From: Ascaphus truei
Taxonomy: Eukaryota; Chordata; Amphibia; Anura; Ascaphidae
Assembly (NCBI GenBank): GCA_036426205.1
Contig: WSYH01002423.1
Location: 4,662-68,661, forward strand
Length of the DNA stretch: 64,000 nucleotides
Direction of reading: 5' to 3'
Part shown: positions 33,905-45,560 of the stretch, one piece after another
Layout of the letters: each line of letters begins with the position of its first letter
Numbering within the stretch: the first letter of the stretch is position 1
Translations under genes and position numbers: made by a program
Notes under the pieces: generated by a model
The model's input: the letters and a program-made list of their open reading frames with translations, nothing else
Database searches by the model: none
Told to the model about the DNA's origin: nothing

Positions 33905-34160
33905 ATATTGTACATGAGCAGGGGGTCTCAGGACCTGAACTGCATTGGTTTCAGGTCCGAGGACCCTCTACTTCAGGAGATACAGGCCCCGTTATGGGGT
34001 GCCAGTATCCCCTGCTCTTTAAAGCTCCCGCGTCACGTGACAGGGACATTTAAATTCTGCAGGGGATACCGGCACCCCATGAAGGGGCCTGTATCTCCTG
34101 AAGTAGGGGGTCCCCGCGGCTGAAACCAATGCGGTTCAGCTCAGGAGACCCCCTGCCCAT
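33905..34160. repeat. Foldback palindrome, arms about 110 bp
   Basis: The left arm ('gtacatgagcagggggtctc' to 'gggtgccagtatcccctgc') pairs with the right arm ('gcaggggataccggcacccc' to 'aggagaccccctgcccatc'). The centre is a short spacer with GTCACGTGAC. No protein. Confidence 0.85.
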
Positions 34161-34195
34161 CTACACTAGTATTAAAACACACATAACAATAAACA

Positions 34196-34610
34196 ATAAT
34201 TCATTACCGTAGCGGCTATCCGCTATGGCAATGAAGCTGCATTAATGTACATTTTAATAATAGTGTGCGGGAGCAGGGAGTCCCCTCAGCTGAACCACAT
34301 GGATTTCTACCTCAGAGAACCCCTGCTTCCCGAGTTACAGGCCCCGGTATGGGGCATCGGGTGCCAGTGTCGCCGCCATCTTCATAGCGTCCAAGACGCG
34401 ACGTGGGCTCAAAAAAGATGGCGGCGACACTGGCACTGATGCCCCAAACCGGGGCCTGTAACTCGGGAAGCAGGGGGTCTCTGAGGCAGAAATCAATGCG
34501 GTTTAGCTCAGGGGACCCCCTGCTCCCGCACACTATTATTAAAATTTACATTAATGAAGCTTCATTACCTTAGCGGATAGCCGCCAAGGCAATGAAGGGG
34601 TTAAGGCACA
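34196..34610. repeat. Second, longer foldback palindrome
   Basis: Arms of more than 150 bp pair from 'cattaccgtagcggctatcc' and 'tgtgcgggagcagggagtcc' on the left to 'gggaccccctgctcccgcac' and 'cttagcggatagccgccaag' on the right, with the core CCGCCATCTT/AAGATGGCGG. Related to the repeat at 33905. Confidence 0.85.
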
Positions 34611-34649
34611 TTAGCATGTTTATAGGGGACAATTGCCCCCAATAAACAT

Positions 34650-35840
34650 AGCAATATACAACATACATCCCCCGCACCCCCTAACATATACTATACAGTA
34701 ATGGGCAAAAAAAATATTATCCACATATGGATAATAATGCATTTGCCCATTTTTAATACTTACAAATTACAATAAATACAGTCAATATATATTACACTTA
34801 CCTTTTACAGGCACCCACGATGAAGGTCGTCTTCATCCTCATCTTCCTCCTTCCCATGCCCCCTCCAATGCTGCAAAATATACACAAGAATAAAAACATC
34901 CAAAGTTATGTCCCTTAACCCCTTAATCACCATAGCGGTTATTAACCGCTACAGTCAATAAGGGGTTAACCCACCCTCACCCACCACTCGGGAGGCCTAC
35001 ATACCCTCCCCCACTAACCCCGCACCCCGTGAGGCCTAACCACCCTCAACCACTACCCAGCTGGGAGGCCTACCCACATACCCTTGGGGCCAATACCCCC
35101 TCCCCTACCCCCAGTACCCACAATAAAAACAATACACTGCCCCACAATAAACATCATTCTATTTATTAAAAACATAACCCACCCATGTGCCCCCCCATAA
35201 ATACAAGATTTATTCTTTTACATACAGGGATCTTACCCCAGGCCCACGGGAGTCCCCGGCGGGCTGACGGGTCACCTGACAGACCTACAGGGTGCCAGCA
35301 ACATGTTTCACACAGGGTCTGGAGGCCTGTTGGTGGGTCCCACCAGGCACCATGGCCCACCAGGTGGTCTCCGCGTGTCACCGTGGGCCACAATGGGGTC
35401 CCCATGGTAGGCCCGCGGATGTCTGAGGGGCCCCGGGTCAGACCCAGAGGTGTCTGAGGGGCCTTGGGGGGTTCCCATGGGGGTCTGGGGACCCATGGGT
35501 GGTCCCTAAGGATCGGTGGTGCCCCCACAGATGTGTGGCCACCAGTTCTTCCCCGCAGGTGTCCCCTGTGGACCCGCCAGCCTGTTACCCATGAGAAGCC
35601 CGAGGAGACCTCAGGTTGTCTCCAGAGGTCTCTAGTAAACCAAAAGGAACCAACCCTGTATGTAAAAAAAATAAACCGGACCTATACACTCAATACATCA
35701 ATCCTCCCCCCCCCCCCAACACATACAGTACAATAATGTGCAAAATAACTTTTATCCAGATATGGATAATAGATTATTTGCCCATTATAAAACACATAAA
35801 ATATGCATAAATCAAAACATGAATTTTTAATCTTAAAATC
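34650..35840 (+). repeat. Left arm of a long inverted repeat
   Basis: About 1.2 kb recurs inverted at 41160-42290: 'ggataataatgcatttgccc', 'ccatagcggttattaaccgc', 'gaggcctacccacataccc', 'ggtctggaggcctgttggt', 'gcataaatcaaaacatgaat'. GC-rich tandem-like text at 35240-35620 gives long but meaningless open frames on both strands. Confidence 0.88.
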
Positions 35841-37149
35841 ACCACATTGCATGTTACAATAAATCCAGCATCACTTGTAAATATAAACCAACAAACCAGC
35901 AGCTACACAAATGTATATGAAATGTCACACAATTGCATGGAGTGTGTACATGTTGCAATTAATCTGTGTATCATGTAACACTATGCAAAATATATGTAAC
36001 AATAAAATACACTATGAACAATGTCCCCTAACCACCAATGCCATCATGAAAATCAAATAGAAACTAAGCAACATCAATACAATTAGCATCAATCAATTAA
36101 TCCATTTCCTCAAACAATTACAATACAATACAAATCAATTATACAATTCCCTATTCAATTCCTAAAGCCAAACCCTTGCCAAAAGAATTCTAATTGAAAG
36201 TAACCACACTCATTCTAATCTAACTACCAGAAAGAAGCCATTAAAAAAAAAACTGTAACTAAATACAAATTACATTATTCACACCAATGACAAAATAAAG
36301 CTGATAAATACATTAGCCATACATGAAAAGAACATAAACATTAGCAAAACAATCAATTATTATCCCTGTATGTATATCAATATATATAGATATACATATC
36401 ATACAGTGGCAATAATAGAGCATAAAATACAATGCATTTACATACAAAAATCACATAGAATACACGCATTCAGTGTCCGTGAATGTATGAATAGCCATAA
36501 TTACATAATAGATACAGTCACGGGCATTAAATGGGACTGAAAAAATAAAAGACATGAATCAAAAATCAAAAAAACCTGTAAAAGTAAAAATAATACACTT
36601 TTCTTTTGTTTAATTACCATTAGATGCCCACTCACCGAAATCCAGGCGACCCGGAAGCACTGGAACCAATCCACAGGTAACCATAAAATAAAAAACCCTT
36701 ACAATCCATAATGGTGTCTTCTATCTTCTATTTGTAATCCTTCCCGTCTGTCTTGGGGTCTTCTTTTCTTCTTTGGGGTCTTCTCCGTCTTCTTCCGTCT
36801 TCTTCCATCTTCTTCTGTCACACCCTTCTTGTCTTCTTAGGAGGGGAGGTGTTCTCTCCTCGGCGTCAGGCTTCAAAATGAGGCGACATAGGCTTTTATA
36901 GGCCTATGGCGTCACATTTTGGTCAAATGTTTCCCACAGTCCTGATTGGGCCGTGAAAAACATGTGATTTGGCCGGAAAAAAAAATGATGATGTCATTTA
37001 AATGCAATGACGCCAGCCAATAAGAATGGCTGAGTTTCAATTGCCTTTAAGATGACGTCATCAAAACAAAGATAGCCAGCGACACATGGTACGGTAGCCA
37101 ATCAGAGCGTGGGAACTCCAAAAGACCTACCCAATGCAACTCAAGACAC
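35841..37149. other. AT-rich spacer between inverted arm and L1
   Basis: Low-GC sequence with many CAAT and ATAA runs to about 36660, then CT-rich (TCTTCTTCCGTC repeats near 36770-36810). No coding domain or structured RNA recognised. Confidence 0.4.
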
Positions 37150-40100
37150 ATCTTACATGATCCAATCACAAAAAAAAGCAAAAAATTCAGGGAAATAATA
37201 GAAGAATTCTCCCTGGTCGATGTGTGGAGAGCTCAGCACCAGGGTCAAAGGGATTACACCTTCTTCATTGCCCCTCATCAGTCCTACTCGATGTTAGACT
37301 ACTTTCTGTGTACCAACAACATACTCCAGGATTCCTCCCACTCCAATATCGGCCCAATTACATGGTCTGACCACGCCCCAGTGGAACTCACCCTCACCCT
37401 TCCCTTTGTCAAAAACAATCCCTACAAATGGAAGTTGAATGATTCCCTACTCAACTGCCCAGAGACAGAGACAAATATAAGATGCAAACTCTCCTCCTTT
37501 TTCCAGATAAACGCAGGTACGGTCTCGGCCCCGGCTATGCTTTGGGAGGCACACAAGGCCTCAATTAGAGGAGAATTAATCTCGATATCGGCCTATAAGA
37601 AAAAACAAAAAGCTAAACTCCAAACTGAACTAATAGATAAAATCAAACACCTAGAGCAGCAACACAAAACAACAGCATCCAAAAAAATACTAAAGCAATT
37701 AAACCAAACGCGAGCAGCTCTCAAACAAACACAATTAGAGGAAGTAGAAAGGGCCCTAAGATGGACAAAACAAAAATTATTTGATAAAGGAAACAAAGCC
37801 GATAAGCTCTTAGCCTCGAAACTTAGAGGCATACTGCTGCGACACACTTTATTAGAGCAAATACCCAGTATGTACCTGGCAGATACCTGGAATGCGCCGC
37901 TCCTCACCTCTGACAAGCCCCGTTGCATTTGCCTTCCCAGCCTGGGTTCATGCCTGGCTGATGGGCGGCTGATCTGTTAAATGATAATGATTAGGATTTA
38001 ATAGGCTGCAATGCTTCGCGTGTCTACCAGATGGCATAAATTCATGAATTGTAATGCAGTATATATATATATACTGTGCAGTATTGGAGCCACGGGAATA
38101 AAATGCTTCAATCCCTGCTGGGAAAATACCTCAATGCACTCGGGCAGAAAACAGTCACAAACCTCAATACACCCGGGTATACCCGAATTCGTGGGACTAG
38201 CCGAGCTCGAATAAAGTGTGTCGCCAGTGTACGGGTAAAGTCACAAAATATCCAAAATCCGCACAAAATCAGGGAAAATCTCATATGACAAAAAAGAAAT
38301 AGCACACGAATTTGCTGACTACTACTCTCAACTGTATAACCTACATCCTCTGGGCCAAAATCCGACCCCCTTAGATACAATCTCAAAATACCTGGGGGAG
38401 TGCTCCCTCCCCTCCCTTTCACAGGCCGAACTAGATAAACTAAATAAAGACATTACCCTAGAAGAACTAACCGAAGCCATTAGCTCCCTCAAACCGGCAA
38501 AAACTCCGGGCCCGGACGGATTTTCTAACACTTACTATGACATTCATGCTTACCCTGTCCCCTTACTTGCTTGACATGTTCAACTCTTTTTTACAAGGAG
38601 AGCCAATCCCCGCTACCATCACTGCAGCAAACTTAGCCATTATCCACAAGGAGGGTCGAGACCCGCTCCTTTGTGGCAACTACAGGCCAATATCCCTACT
38701 TAACTCAGATCTCAAAATTTACAGCAAGATACTAGCAAACAGGCTCAACCCAATTCTCCCCAGACTCATTAATACAGATCAAGTAGGTTTTGTGTCAGGA
38801 ATACAGGCCTCTGACAATACACGCAAAATAGTGGATATCATCGACCACGTGCATCTCACAGGAACCAATGCAATCAATTGATCCTGAGCATCGACGGGCG
38901 AAAAAGCGTTCGACAGGATCAGATGGTCCTTCCTAGACCAAACAAGCTGAAGTTTGGTTTTAGTGGTCCCTATTTAGAGGGTGTTAGAGCCCTCTACCAA
39001 AAACCCACAGCATATGTAAAATTTCAGGAGGACTATCAGACCCAATTACAATAGAAATGGGACCAGACAGGGCTGCCCGCTATCCCCACTCCTATTTGCC
39101 CTAACAATTGAACCATTGGCAGCCAAAATTAGACAAGAAAAGGGATCAAGGGGATTTCGATCTCCACAAAGGAATACAAAATTTCCCTATTGCGGACGAT
39201 GTGATCCTGACCCGCTGACCCCCACATCTCCCTCCCGAACCTACAAAAGGTACTCCACCAATTTGGAACAGTCTCTGACTATAAAATAAATATAGACAAG
39301 TCAGAAGCCACTTAACATATCCCTCCCAAACACAACATGGAAGCTTTTGCAGTCCAATTATAAATACAAGTGGAGCACCACATACATCAAATACCTAGGT
39401 ATAAGAATTTCGAGCTCCCATGGATCCCTCTATCAACACAACTACCCCCCACTATTTGATCAAATTAAAAAAGACTTAGAGTCGTGGAAAAAACATCAAA
39501 TATCATGGTTCGGGAGAATAATCTCCCTCAAAATGAACATCCTACCTCGGCTGTTGTACTATTTCCAAACCCTCCCGTAGTCGTCCCACTAACAGCCATG
39601 AAAAATGTACAGGCCCAAATGTTCCAATTTATCTGGAATGACAAGAGATCGAGGGTCCCCAGATCGGTAATGTTATCAGCCAAACTAAGAGGCGGTCTGG
39701 GGGTCCCCGATGTGGTCAGGTACTACTTCGCAGCCCAGCTAAAGCAAGCCGTAGTTTGAAATTGCGACCAGGCAGCGGTCCGCTGGCTCGAGATAGAAAC
39801 ACATTACGCAGCCCCGCTACCACTTCAGCTACTGCTGTGGTCCCAAGGAGAAAAAGAAGGAGGATCAAGGAGGTTTGATCTAGGAGCAATGAGATGCACG
39901 TGGGACTCGTGGCTGAAAAGCAAAGGGAAGTATGGCCTGCTAAACACCCCCTCACAAATCACCCCGATCTTTGGGAACCCGAACTTCCCGCCCGGGTGCT
40001 CCAAAAAGCAATTTGCCCAATTTCAGGGGCTTGGAATAAGGCTGGTTGCAGACTTGCTGAAAAATGGAGAGATTCTAACATTTAAAGAGGTACGGGACAA

Positions 40101-40870
40101 ATACCAAGCTCAACACCTCCACCTATTCAAATACCTGCAAATTAGACATTTTTTGCTCTCGCTCTCGCAGAACTCCAAATTTCCCCCACCCACCAGATTC
40201 GAAACACTATGCAGTAAAGGCAGGTATCAAAGAGACCTAATCTCTGAGATATATAGGGGGATAGAGTCAGCATCAGAATCCCCGACCCAACACTATATGC
40301 AAAAATGGTCTGCGGACTTAAATATACAAATTGACAATGAGGAGTGGGAGGATATCTGGGAGATGGCAGCAAAAACCTCAATCTGCACAGTAACAAAGGA
40401 GAATATCTACAAAATTCTATTCCAATGGTACCTGACCCCAGCTAGACTGAGCCAGCTTCCCCGACACCTCAGACCTGTGCTGGAGAGGATGTGGTCAAAA
40501 GGGAGACATGGCCCATATTTGGTGGACATGTCCGGAGATTCAGAGGTTCTGGGTTAGGATCCAGACGCTGCTCTATGAGACAACGGGAAATCCTCTCCTC
40601 CTAGATCCACTGTCCCTGGTGCTGAGTAAACCCTTTGACGATGTACCCCCACCCATGAGTAGACTGGTCTCTGCAATCTTGACTGCAGCTAGGTGCTCAA
40701 TACAAGCAGCCTGGAAGCAGGTCAAAGCCCCTGCAAGAAACACAGTCATAAGGCGGGTGGACGACGTAATGTCTATGGAAAAATTAACAGCTATGCTGCA
40801 TAAAAAAATTACACAGTTCTGGAACACATGGGACCCATGGATAGGCCCCCAGGGCTTTAGATAAAGACAT
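37150..40870 (+). pseudogene. L1/Tx1-type ORF2, 5'-truncated, split by a MITE
   Basis: LINE endonuclease-reverse transcriptase. Blocks in order: endonuclease end (EFSLVDVWRAQ, YSMLDYFLC, TWSDHAPVEL), a basic linker to KLRGI at 37833, the MITE, then RVKSQNIQNPHKI in phase. RT: LKPAKTPGPDGFSN, NYRPISLLNSDLKIYSKILA, INTDQVGFVSG; the catalytic ADDVIL near 39195 is present but a one-base loss disrupts FADD. The C-terminal region has WSTTYIKYLGI and a CX3CX7HX4C knuckle (CWRGCGQKGDMAHIWWTC) near 40480-40533. Many frameshifts. It lies inside the 9.2-kb composite. Confidence 0.9.
37834..38229. mobile_element. 396-bp MITE of the Tc1-like composite family (copy A)
   Basis: TA flanks both sides (37832-37833 and 38230-38231). 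Ends: CTGCTGCGACACACTTTATT and, reversed, CACTGGCGACACACTTTATT. Excision with one TA restores the L1 reading KLRGI-RVKSQ, proving the insertion site. The left half matches 31070-31291 and the right half matches 2696-2870 and 23991-24095. It holds no gene. Nearly identical to copy B at 51340. Confidence 0.92.
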
Positions 40871-41150
40871 AAAGCGCAAACCCTAGTGAAGGGAATAACT
40901 CAGATCCCAAACTTCCCCCCCCCGCGCTCCCCCTCCCTTTCCCTCTCTCCAATCCTCCCTTCCCCCTCCCCCCTCTGTCTGTCTACCCTCCTCCACTCCC
41001 AGTCCCCCCCACCCCTTCTCCACTCCCTTAAACCCTACTATTAAAAAATAATGTTGGCTAGCATGCACTCAATAAAGTCGTACTTAAACAATTTTATGTT
41101 ATTGAAAAGTATGTACTCATTCATGTAAATGTCAATGCCAATAAAAAAGA
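40871..41150 (+). other. L1 3' UTR
   Basis: It follows the L1 stop: pyrimidine-rich (CCCTCC runs), then AT-rich with AATAAAG near 41070 and a terminal A-rich AATAAAAAAG near 41140, where the right inverted arm begins. Confidence 0.6.
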
Positions 41151-41159
41151 TAGATACAA

Positions 41160-42290
41160 AAAAAAATTCATGTTTTGATTTATGCATGTTTTATGTGTTT
41201 CATAATGGGCAAATAATATATTATCCATATCTGGATAATAGTTATTTTGCACATTATTGTACTGTATGTGTTGGGGGGGGGGGGGGGGGTGGATGTATGT
41301 ATTTAATGTATAGGCCCGGTTTATTTTTTTTACATACAGGGTTGGTTCCTTTTGGTTTGCAAGAGACCTCTGGAGACACTCGGGCTTCTCACTGGTAACA
41401 GTCTGGCGGGACACCTGCGGGGAAGAACCGGTGGAAACACATCTGTGAGGGCACCGCGGACCCGTAGGGACCACCCGTGGGTCCCCAGACCCCCGTGGGA
41501 ACCACCCGAGGCCCCTCAGACACCTGTGGTTCTGACCCGGGGCCCACCAGACATCCGCAGGCCTACCGTGGGGACCCCATTCTGGCCCACGTTGACCTGC
41601 GGAGACCACCTGGTGGACCATGGTGCCTGGCGGGACCCACCAACAGGCCTCCAGACCCTGTGTGAAACATGATGCTGGTGAGGTGACCCGTCAGGCCCAC
41701 TGGGGACTCCCATGGGCCTGGGGTATGAACCCTGTATTTAAAAGAATAAATTATATATTTATGGGGAGGCAAATGGGGTGGGTTATGTATTTAATAAATA
41801 GAATGATGTTTATTGTGGGGATGTGTATTGTTTTTATTGTGGGTACTGGGGGTGGAGGTAGGGGGTATTGGCCCCAAGGGTATGTGGGTAGGCCTCCCGG
41901 CTGGGTAGTGGGTGAGGGTGGTTAGGCCTCACGGGGTGGGGGGTTCGTGGGGGAGGGTATGTAGGCATCCAGAGTGGTGGGTGAGCGTGGGTTAACCCCT
42001 TAATGATTGTAGCGGTTAATAACCGCTATGGTGATTAAGGGGTTAGGGGACAATACATTGGATGTTTTTATTATTGTGTATGTTTTACAGCACCGGAGGG
42101 GGCATGGGCAGGATGAAGATGAGGATGAAGACGGCCTTAATCTTGGGTGCCTGTAAATGGTAAGTGTAATATGTTTTAACTGTGTTTATTGATAGTTATA
42201 TGTATTTAAAATGGGCAAATGCATTATTATCCATATGTGGATAATAGTAATTTTGCCCATTACTGTATTGTATGTGTTAGGGCGGTGTAT
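41160..42290 (-). repeat. Right arm of the long inverted repeat
   Basis: Reverse complement of 34650-35840. It includes a poly-G run at 41274-41290, two 'taaccgctatggtgattaagg'-type palindromic motifs near 42005-42045, and an exon-like stretch at 42091-42159 bounded by TTTTACAG and GTAAGT. Open frames in the GC-rich part mirror those of the other arm and are not genes. Confidence 0.88.
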
Positions 42291-42805
42291 TTAGTTATAA
42301 ATATTGTTTATTATTTTTGGAGACGCAACATTGGTACCGAAGGCCCGTGGGTACCCCGGGAATCCCGTGGGGACCCCCGGATCACCGCTGGGTCAGACGG
42401 GGACACCCGCGCGACCCCCGGACTCCCTCGGGGACCCCCGCTGGGTCAGCCAGGGACACCCGCCGGCCTGTTGTAAAGGTTTTTTGCATGCAAAAATGAA
42501 AAGCAATAATTTTTTCTAAGTCCAGCTTTTTTTGCGTCTACCTCGAGCTGACATGTTCTGATCAACGCAACTTTTGCATACGCTAAGGTTGCGTTGCTTA
42601 GTGCATCCCACTTAAGGGCAGAATTTAAAGCAAACAGGGTTATGAACAAGCACAGTTGGACTTAGAAGAAATTCATGAAAAAAGTCAGTTTTAGTGCGCA
42701 AAGTGCCTGTTTGCGTTGCTTAGTGCATCGGGTTCAGCGCAATATCACATTCTAAGAGCACTTTGCGCTCTAAAAGTGACTTAACGGAGCTTAGTGCATG
42801 ACCCC
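42291..42805. other. GC-rich tandem stretch and right terminus of the composite
   Basis: 42330-42475 repeats blocks such as GGGACCCCCG and GCTGGGTCAG. 42490-42805 is palindromic terminal sequence with 'gcgttgcttagtgcat' twice, ending at the inverted terminus. Confidence 0.55.
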
Positions 42806-43455
42806 CTATATTCTTAAAATGGGTTTTTGTCTATATAGTTTTATTTTCAATGAATATCAACAAATCCAAAAAAGGAATGGACACTGAACTGTGTGTCTCT
42901 GTGAATGATAAGTTGTAATTATTATTGTTAATATACAACAGAAACTTTAATAAAAGAGATTCCGGGCCATTCCAAATAAAAATAATGTCATTGATGTAGC
43001 GTCGCCACAGGACAAGGTTTGCGCCATAGGGGTTGTGATGATAAATAACCTCCTCTTCCCAGTTACCCAGGAAGAGGTTCGCATAACTAGGCGCAAACCT
43101 TTTACCCATGGCGGTGCCACATAACTGCAAATAAAAATCGTCCTCAAACATAAAATGGTTGTGTGTGAGAATGTATTTAATACTTTCCAGGATAATTTTT
43201 TCTGATCTTGATCCAATTTATTTTTCTCCATCAGGACCTTTCTGATGGCATCACAACCCTGGGAGTGGTTTATAACTGTATATAAAGAGCACACATCTAC
43301 AGTGCAAAGTATAAACTCCTCCTACCATTCTATTTCTTGAAGTAGATTGATTATATAAGTAGTGTCTTTCAAATGTGAACTCAAATCTATGACATAGCTT
43401 TGGAGGAATTTATCTATGTACATAGATAAGTTACATGTGGCGGACCCAATACCCG
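42806..43455 (-). pseudogene. Penelope-like element 1, reverse transcriptase half
   Basis: On the minus strand: CNLSMYIDKFLQ, SSHLKDTTYIINLLQEI, LCTVDVCSLYT (catalytic motif A region), then FYLQLCGTAMGKRFAPSYANLF, the catalytic WRRYINDIIFIW (family YIDD; here YIND) and SIPFLDLLIFI. This is the Penelope-type RT. A frameshift near 43150 and a stop at 42831 are present. Its C-terminal part lies at 31431-33600 across the composite; its N-terminus is cut at about 43460 by a Harbinger-like end. Confidence 0.88.
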
Positions 43456-43460
43456 ATATA

Positions 43461-45140
43461 GGGCCTCATGCAGTAAGCGCCGAAAAAGTGCTCTCGGCAA
43501 ATGTTCATTATCGGCATGATTTTGGCGATTTTCCCTCGCCGTATGCAATAAGGGCCAAATTCCTGGCGAATCAAGCCGAAAACATTTGTTCCCACTATGG
43601 CGATGATTTGCCGATCAGACACAGGTGTATCGGCGAGCTTGGCGAGTGCGTGTTATGTTCGCCAATTAAACTTGTTTCTGAATCTGGCGAAGCAAGCATG
43701 TTCTTGATTGTGCGGCCCATTTAAAGGCAGCATTTTTTTCTATTCATTCTCTGTGTTGTTGGGAGAGAGAGAGACACACAGAGCTGGGCGATTTGCATAT
43801 TTAATATTGAGAGAAAGAGTTGCTGTGTATTGTGATTGGTTTGTCCTGTGTTGTTTTGTTAACATATTTTTGTTGTTGTCAGTTTGTAAGTGTTGAGTGC
43901 GATTGTGTTTAAATTTCTTTTCTGTTCTTTTTGAGTGCTATAGGTATGGCTGAGAAGAGTGGGAGGAGTGATACTGGTGTGAGTGGTACTGGTAGTCATG
44001 TGAGTACGTGTCTGTGTGAACGTGGGAGTCAGGGGAGTGGTGTTTCTGTGAGTGCTAGTGTTGCTGCTGTGAGTGCTAGTGGTGTTGCTGTGAGTGCGAG
44101 TAGTGTTGCTGTGAGTGCGAGTGGTGTTGGTGTGAGTGTGAGTGCTGGTGGTGGTGTGTCTGGTGGTGGTGGGGTGTCTGGTGGTGGTGGAGGTGTGTCT
44201 GGTGGTGGTGGGGTGTCTGGTGGTGCAGCGCTTTTGGAGGCTCTTCCATTGGAAAAAGGAGAGTCCAGTCAGCAGCAGCCAAACTCTGTGGCTCGACGTG
44301 GTCGGAACAAATGTGTGGAGCAGCCACATAATCCTTGTTTCAATGATGAGGAAAACAGAGTTCTTGTGACAGGGATTTTGGAGCATTATGACCATCTATA
44401 TGGGCATTTAGTAGGTAAGTCAATCTTTGCATTGATTGTTCAAATACTTTTTCTCGTATCTGATGTCACATGTGTTAATTGAAATCTAATAATCTGTAAT
44501 ATCTATCAATGATAGTAGATTGTTGCGCACATTATCCTTGATTGTTTACACCGAACATAAGAATCCATAAAATGTGATTTTGTATGTTCATTGAACATTC
44601 ACGCAAGCTTCCTTAGCTTTGTATGTCTCCACATAATTGTAATACTCATGTGGCACACATATTCAACCAAAACCAGCATGTTATCTATCTCTTTCAACAG
44701 TTAGCAGAATTTTTATTTATTCGTCATTACATTAAATATTAACTTACCATAATTGTTATGTATTTCAAGGACGGACAAGTTCAGCCGTGAAGAAAGAAAT
44801 GTGGGAGCAAATTAGATTGTCTGTGTCTGCGTGTGGGAATCGTGTCAGGAGCCACACGAAATGTAGGAAGAGATTTGATGACGTGAAGGCGAATCTAAAA
44901 AAAAAATACAAGCACAATGGATGCATGCTTATGGCACTTTAGGCGGTCCGCCAGCACAAGCTCTAACGCTAACTCCATTGGAGGAGCAGATGCGTGACAA
45001 ATTTCTTCCGGTCGTCGTGGAGGGTTTGCCTGGGGACCGAGATATCGGTATATCCGAACATCCATTCCCACCAGGGGAAAAATCTTACTGTACTACACGT
45101 GTCGTCTCAAAATGTTTATATCAATATTCCACCCAAAATG
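43461..45140 (+). mobile_element. Partial PIF/Harbinger-like element
   Basis: The left end GGGCCTCATGCAGTAAGCG follows ATA and resembles the ends of MITEs at 48079 and 63406 (GGGCCTCATGCAGAGAGC). It carries the Myb-like gene usual in Harbinger elements. The right end and the transposase are missing; TA microsatellites begin near 45160. Confidence 0.7.
43946..45076 (+). pseudogene. Harbinger-type Myb/SANT-like DNA-binding protein
   Basis: In Harbinger elements a Myb-like partner carries the transposase to the nucleus and to DNA. The ATG at 43946 begins MAEKSGRSD, followed by a long Gly/Ser/Val low-complexity repeat (about residues 10-95), then a trihelix-like domain: NPCFNDEENRVLVTGILEHY. Exon 1 ends at 44414 (GTAG|GTAAGT) and exon 2 starts at 44770 after TTTCAAG, in phase, giving VGRTSSAVKKEMWEQIRLSV and CRKRFDDVKANLKKK. 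A run of 10 A at about 44898 shifts the frame; the C-terminal continuation reads QWMHAYGTL, LTLTPLEEQM and GDRDIGISEHPFPP. One indel separates it from an intact gene. Confidence 0.8.
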
Positions 45141-45149
45141 TCATAAATA

Positions 45150-45161
45150 AAACAAATATAA

Positions 45162-45213
<52 letters not shown>

Positions 45214-45296
45214 TATATTATATATATATATAATATCTAAATGTATCAGCTTGGTGATGATAGTTCATATGTATATATATATATATATATATAATC
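45150..45296. repeat. (TA)n microsatellites
   Basis: Two TA-rich arrays (about 45155-45235 and 45270-45293) with an interrupting T run. Confidence 0.9.
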
Positions 45297-45525
45297 AAAA
45301 AATAAATAGATGATACCGTTCTGTGGCTACCAAAATGCTTTTAATTGTGCGAGCTTTCAAGATACACTGATCTCTTCTTCTGGCGATGTTACAATGAATG
45401 AAGCAAGCAAAGGGTATACTTAAAAACAGTGTCTCTTGGAATGTTATCTGTGCTTGTCCCTCCCCCGTGTGTGGATGTGATTTATGGCTAGAGGTGTTAA
45501 ATGGTTCCTGAAAGTTAGTGATGTA

Positions 45526-45560
<35 letters not shown>

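Larger units (their letters stand above)
33601..42805. mobile_element. 9.2-kb Harbinger-like composite inserted in Penelope-like element 1
   Basis: CTA occurs at 33598-33600 and at 42806-42808. The ends are inverted: TGGGGGCTATGCACTAAGC at the left and, reversed, GGGGTCATGCACTAAGC at the right. Removing the insert and one CTA rejoins the Penelope-like RT (YINDIIF side, right) to its linker (left). A 3-bp duplication and G-rich ends fit PIF/Harbinger. No Harbinger transposase or Myb-like gene is visible inside; the cargo is palindromes, long inverted arms, AT-rich DNA and an L1 copy, so it is non-autonomous or a pile-up of insertions. Confidence 0.7.

Noticed and set aside
35166..35736. Several 60-120 codon frames, mirrored at 41121-41925
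   Set aside because: GC-rich minisatellite-like inverted arms; frames on both strands are Pro/Gly/Trp-rich composition artefacts.
43859..44395. 178-codon Thr/His-rich minus-strand frame
   Set aside because: Antisense of the Gly/Ser/Val repeat in the Myb-like gene.
45297..45420. Hammerhead ribozyme in the Penelope-like end
   Set aside because: Such ribozymes are known in this class, and a CTGAT and a GAAA are present, but I could not fit the CUGANGA core and stems.
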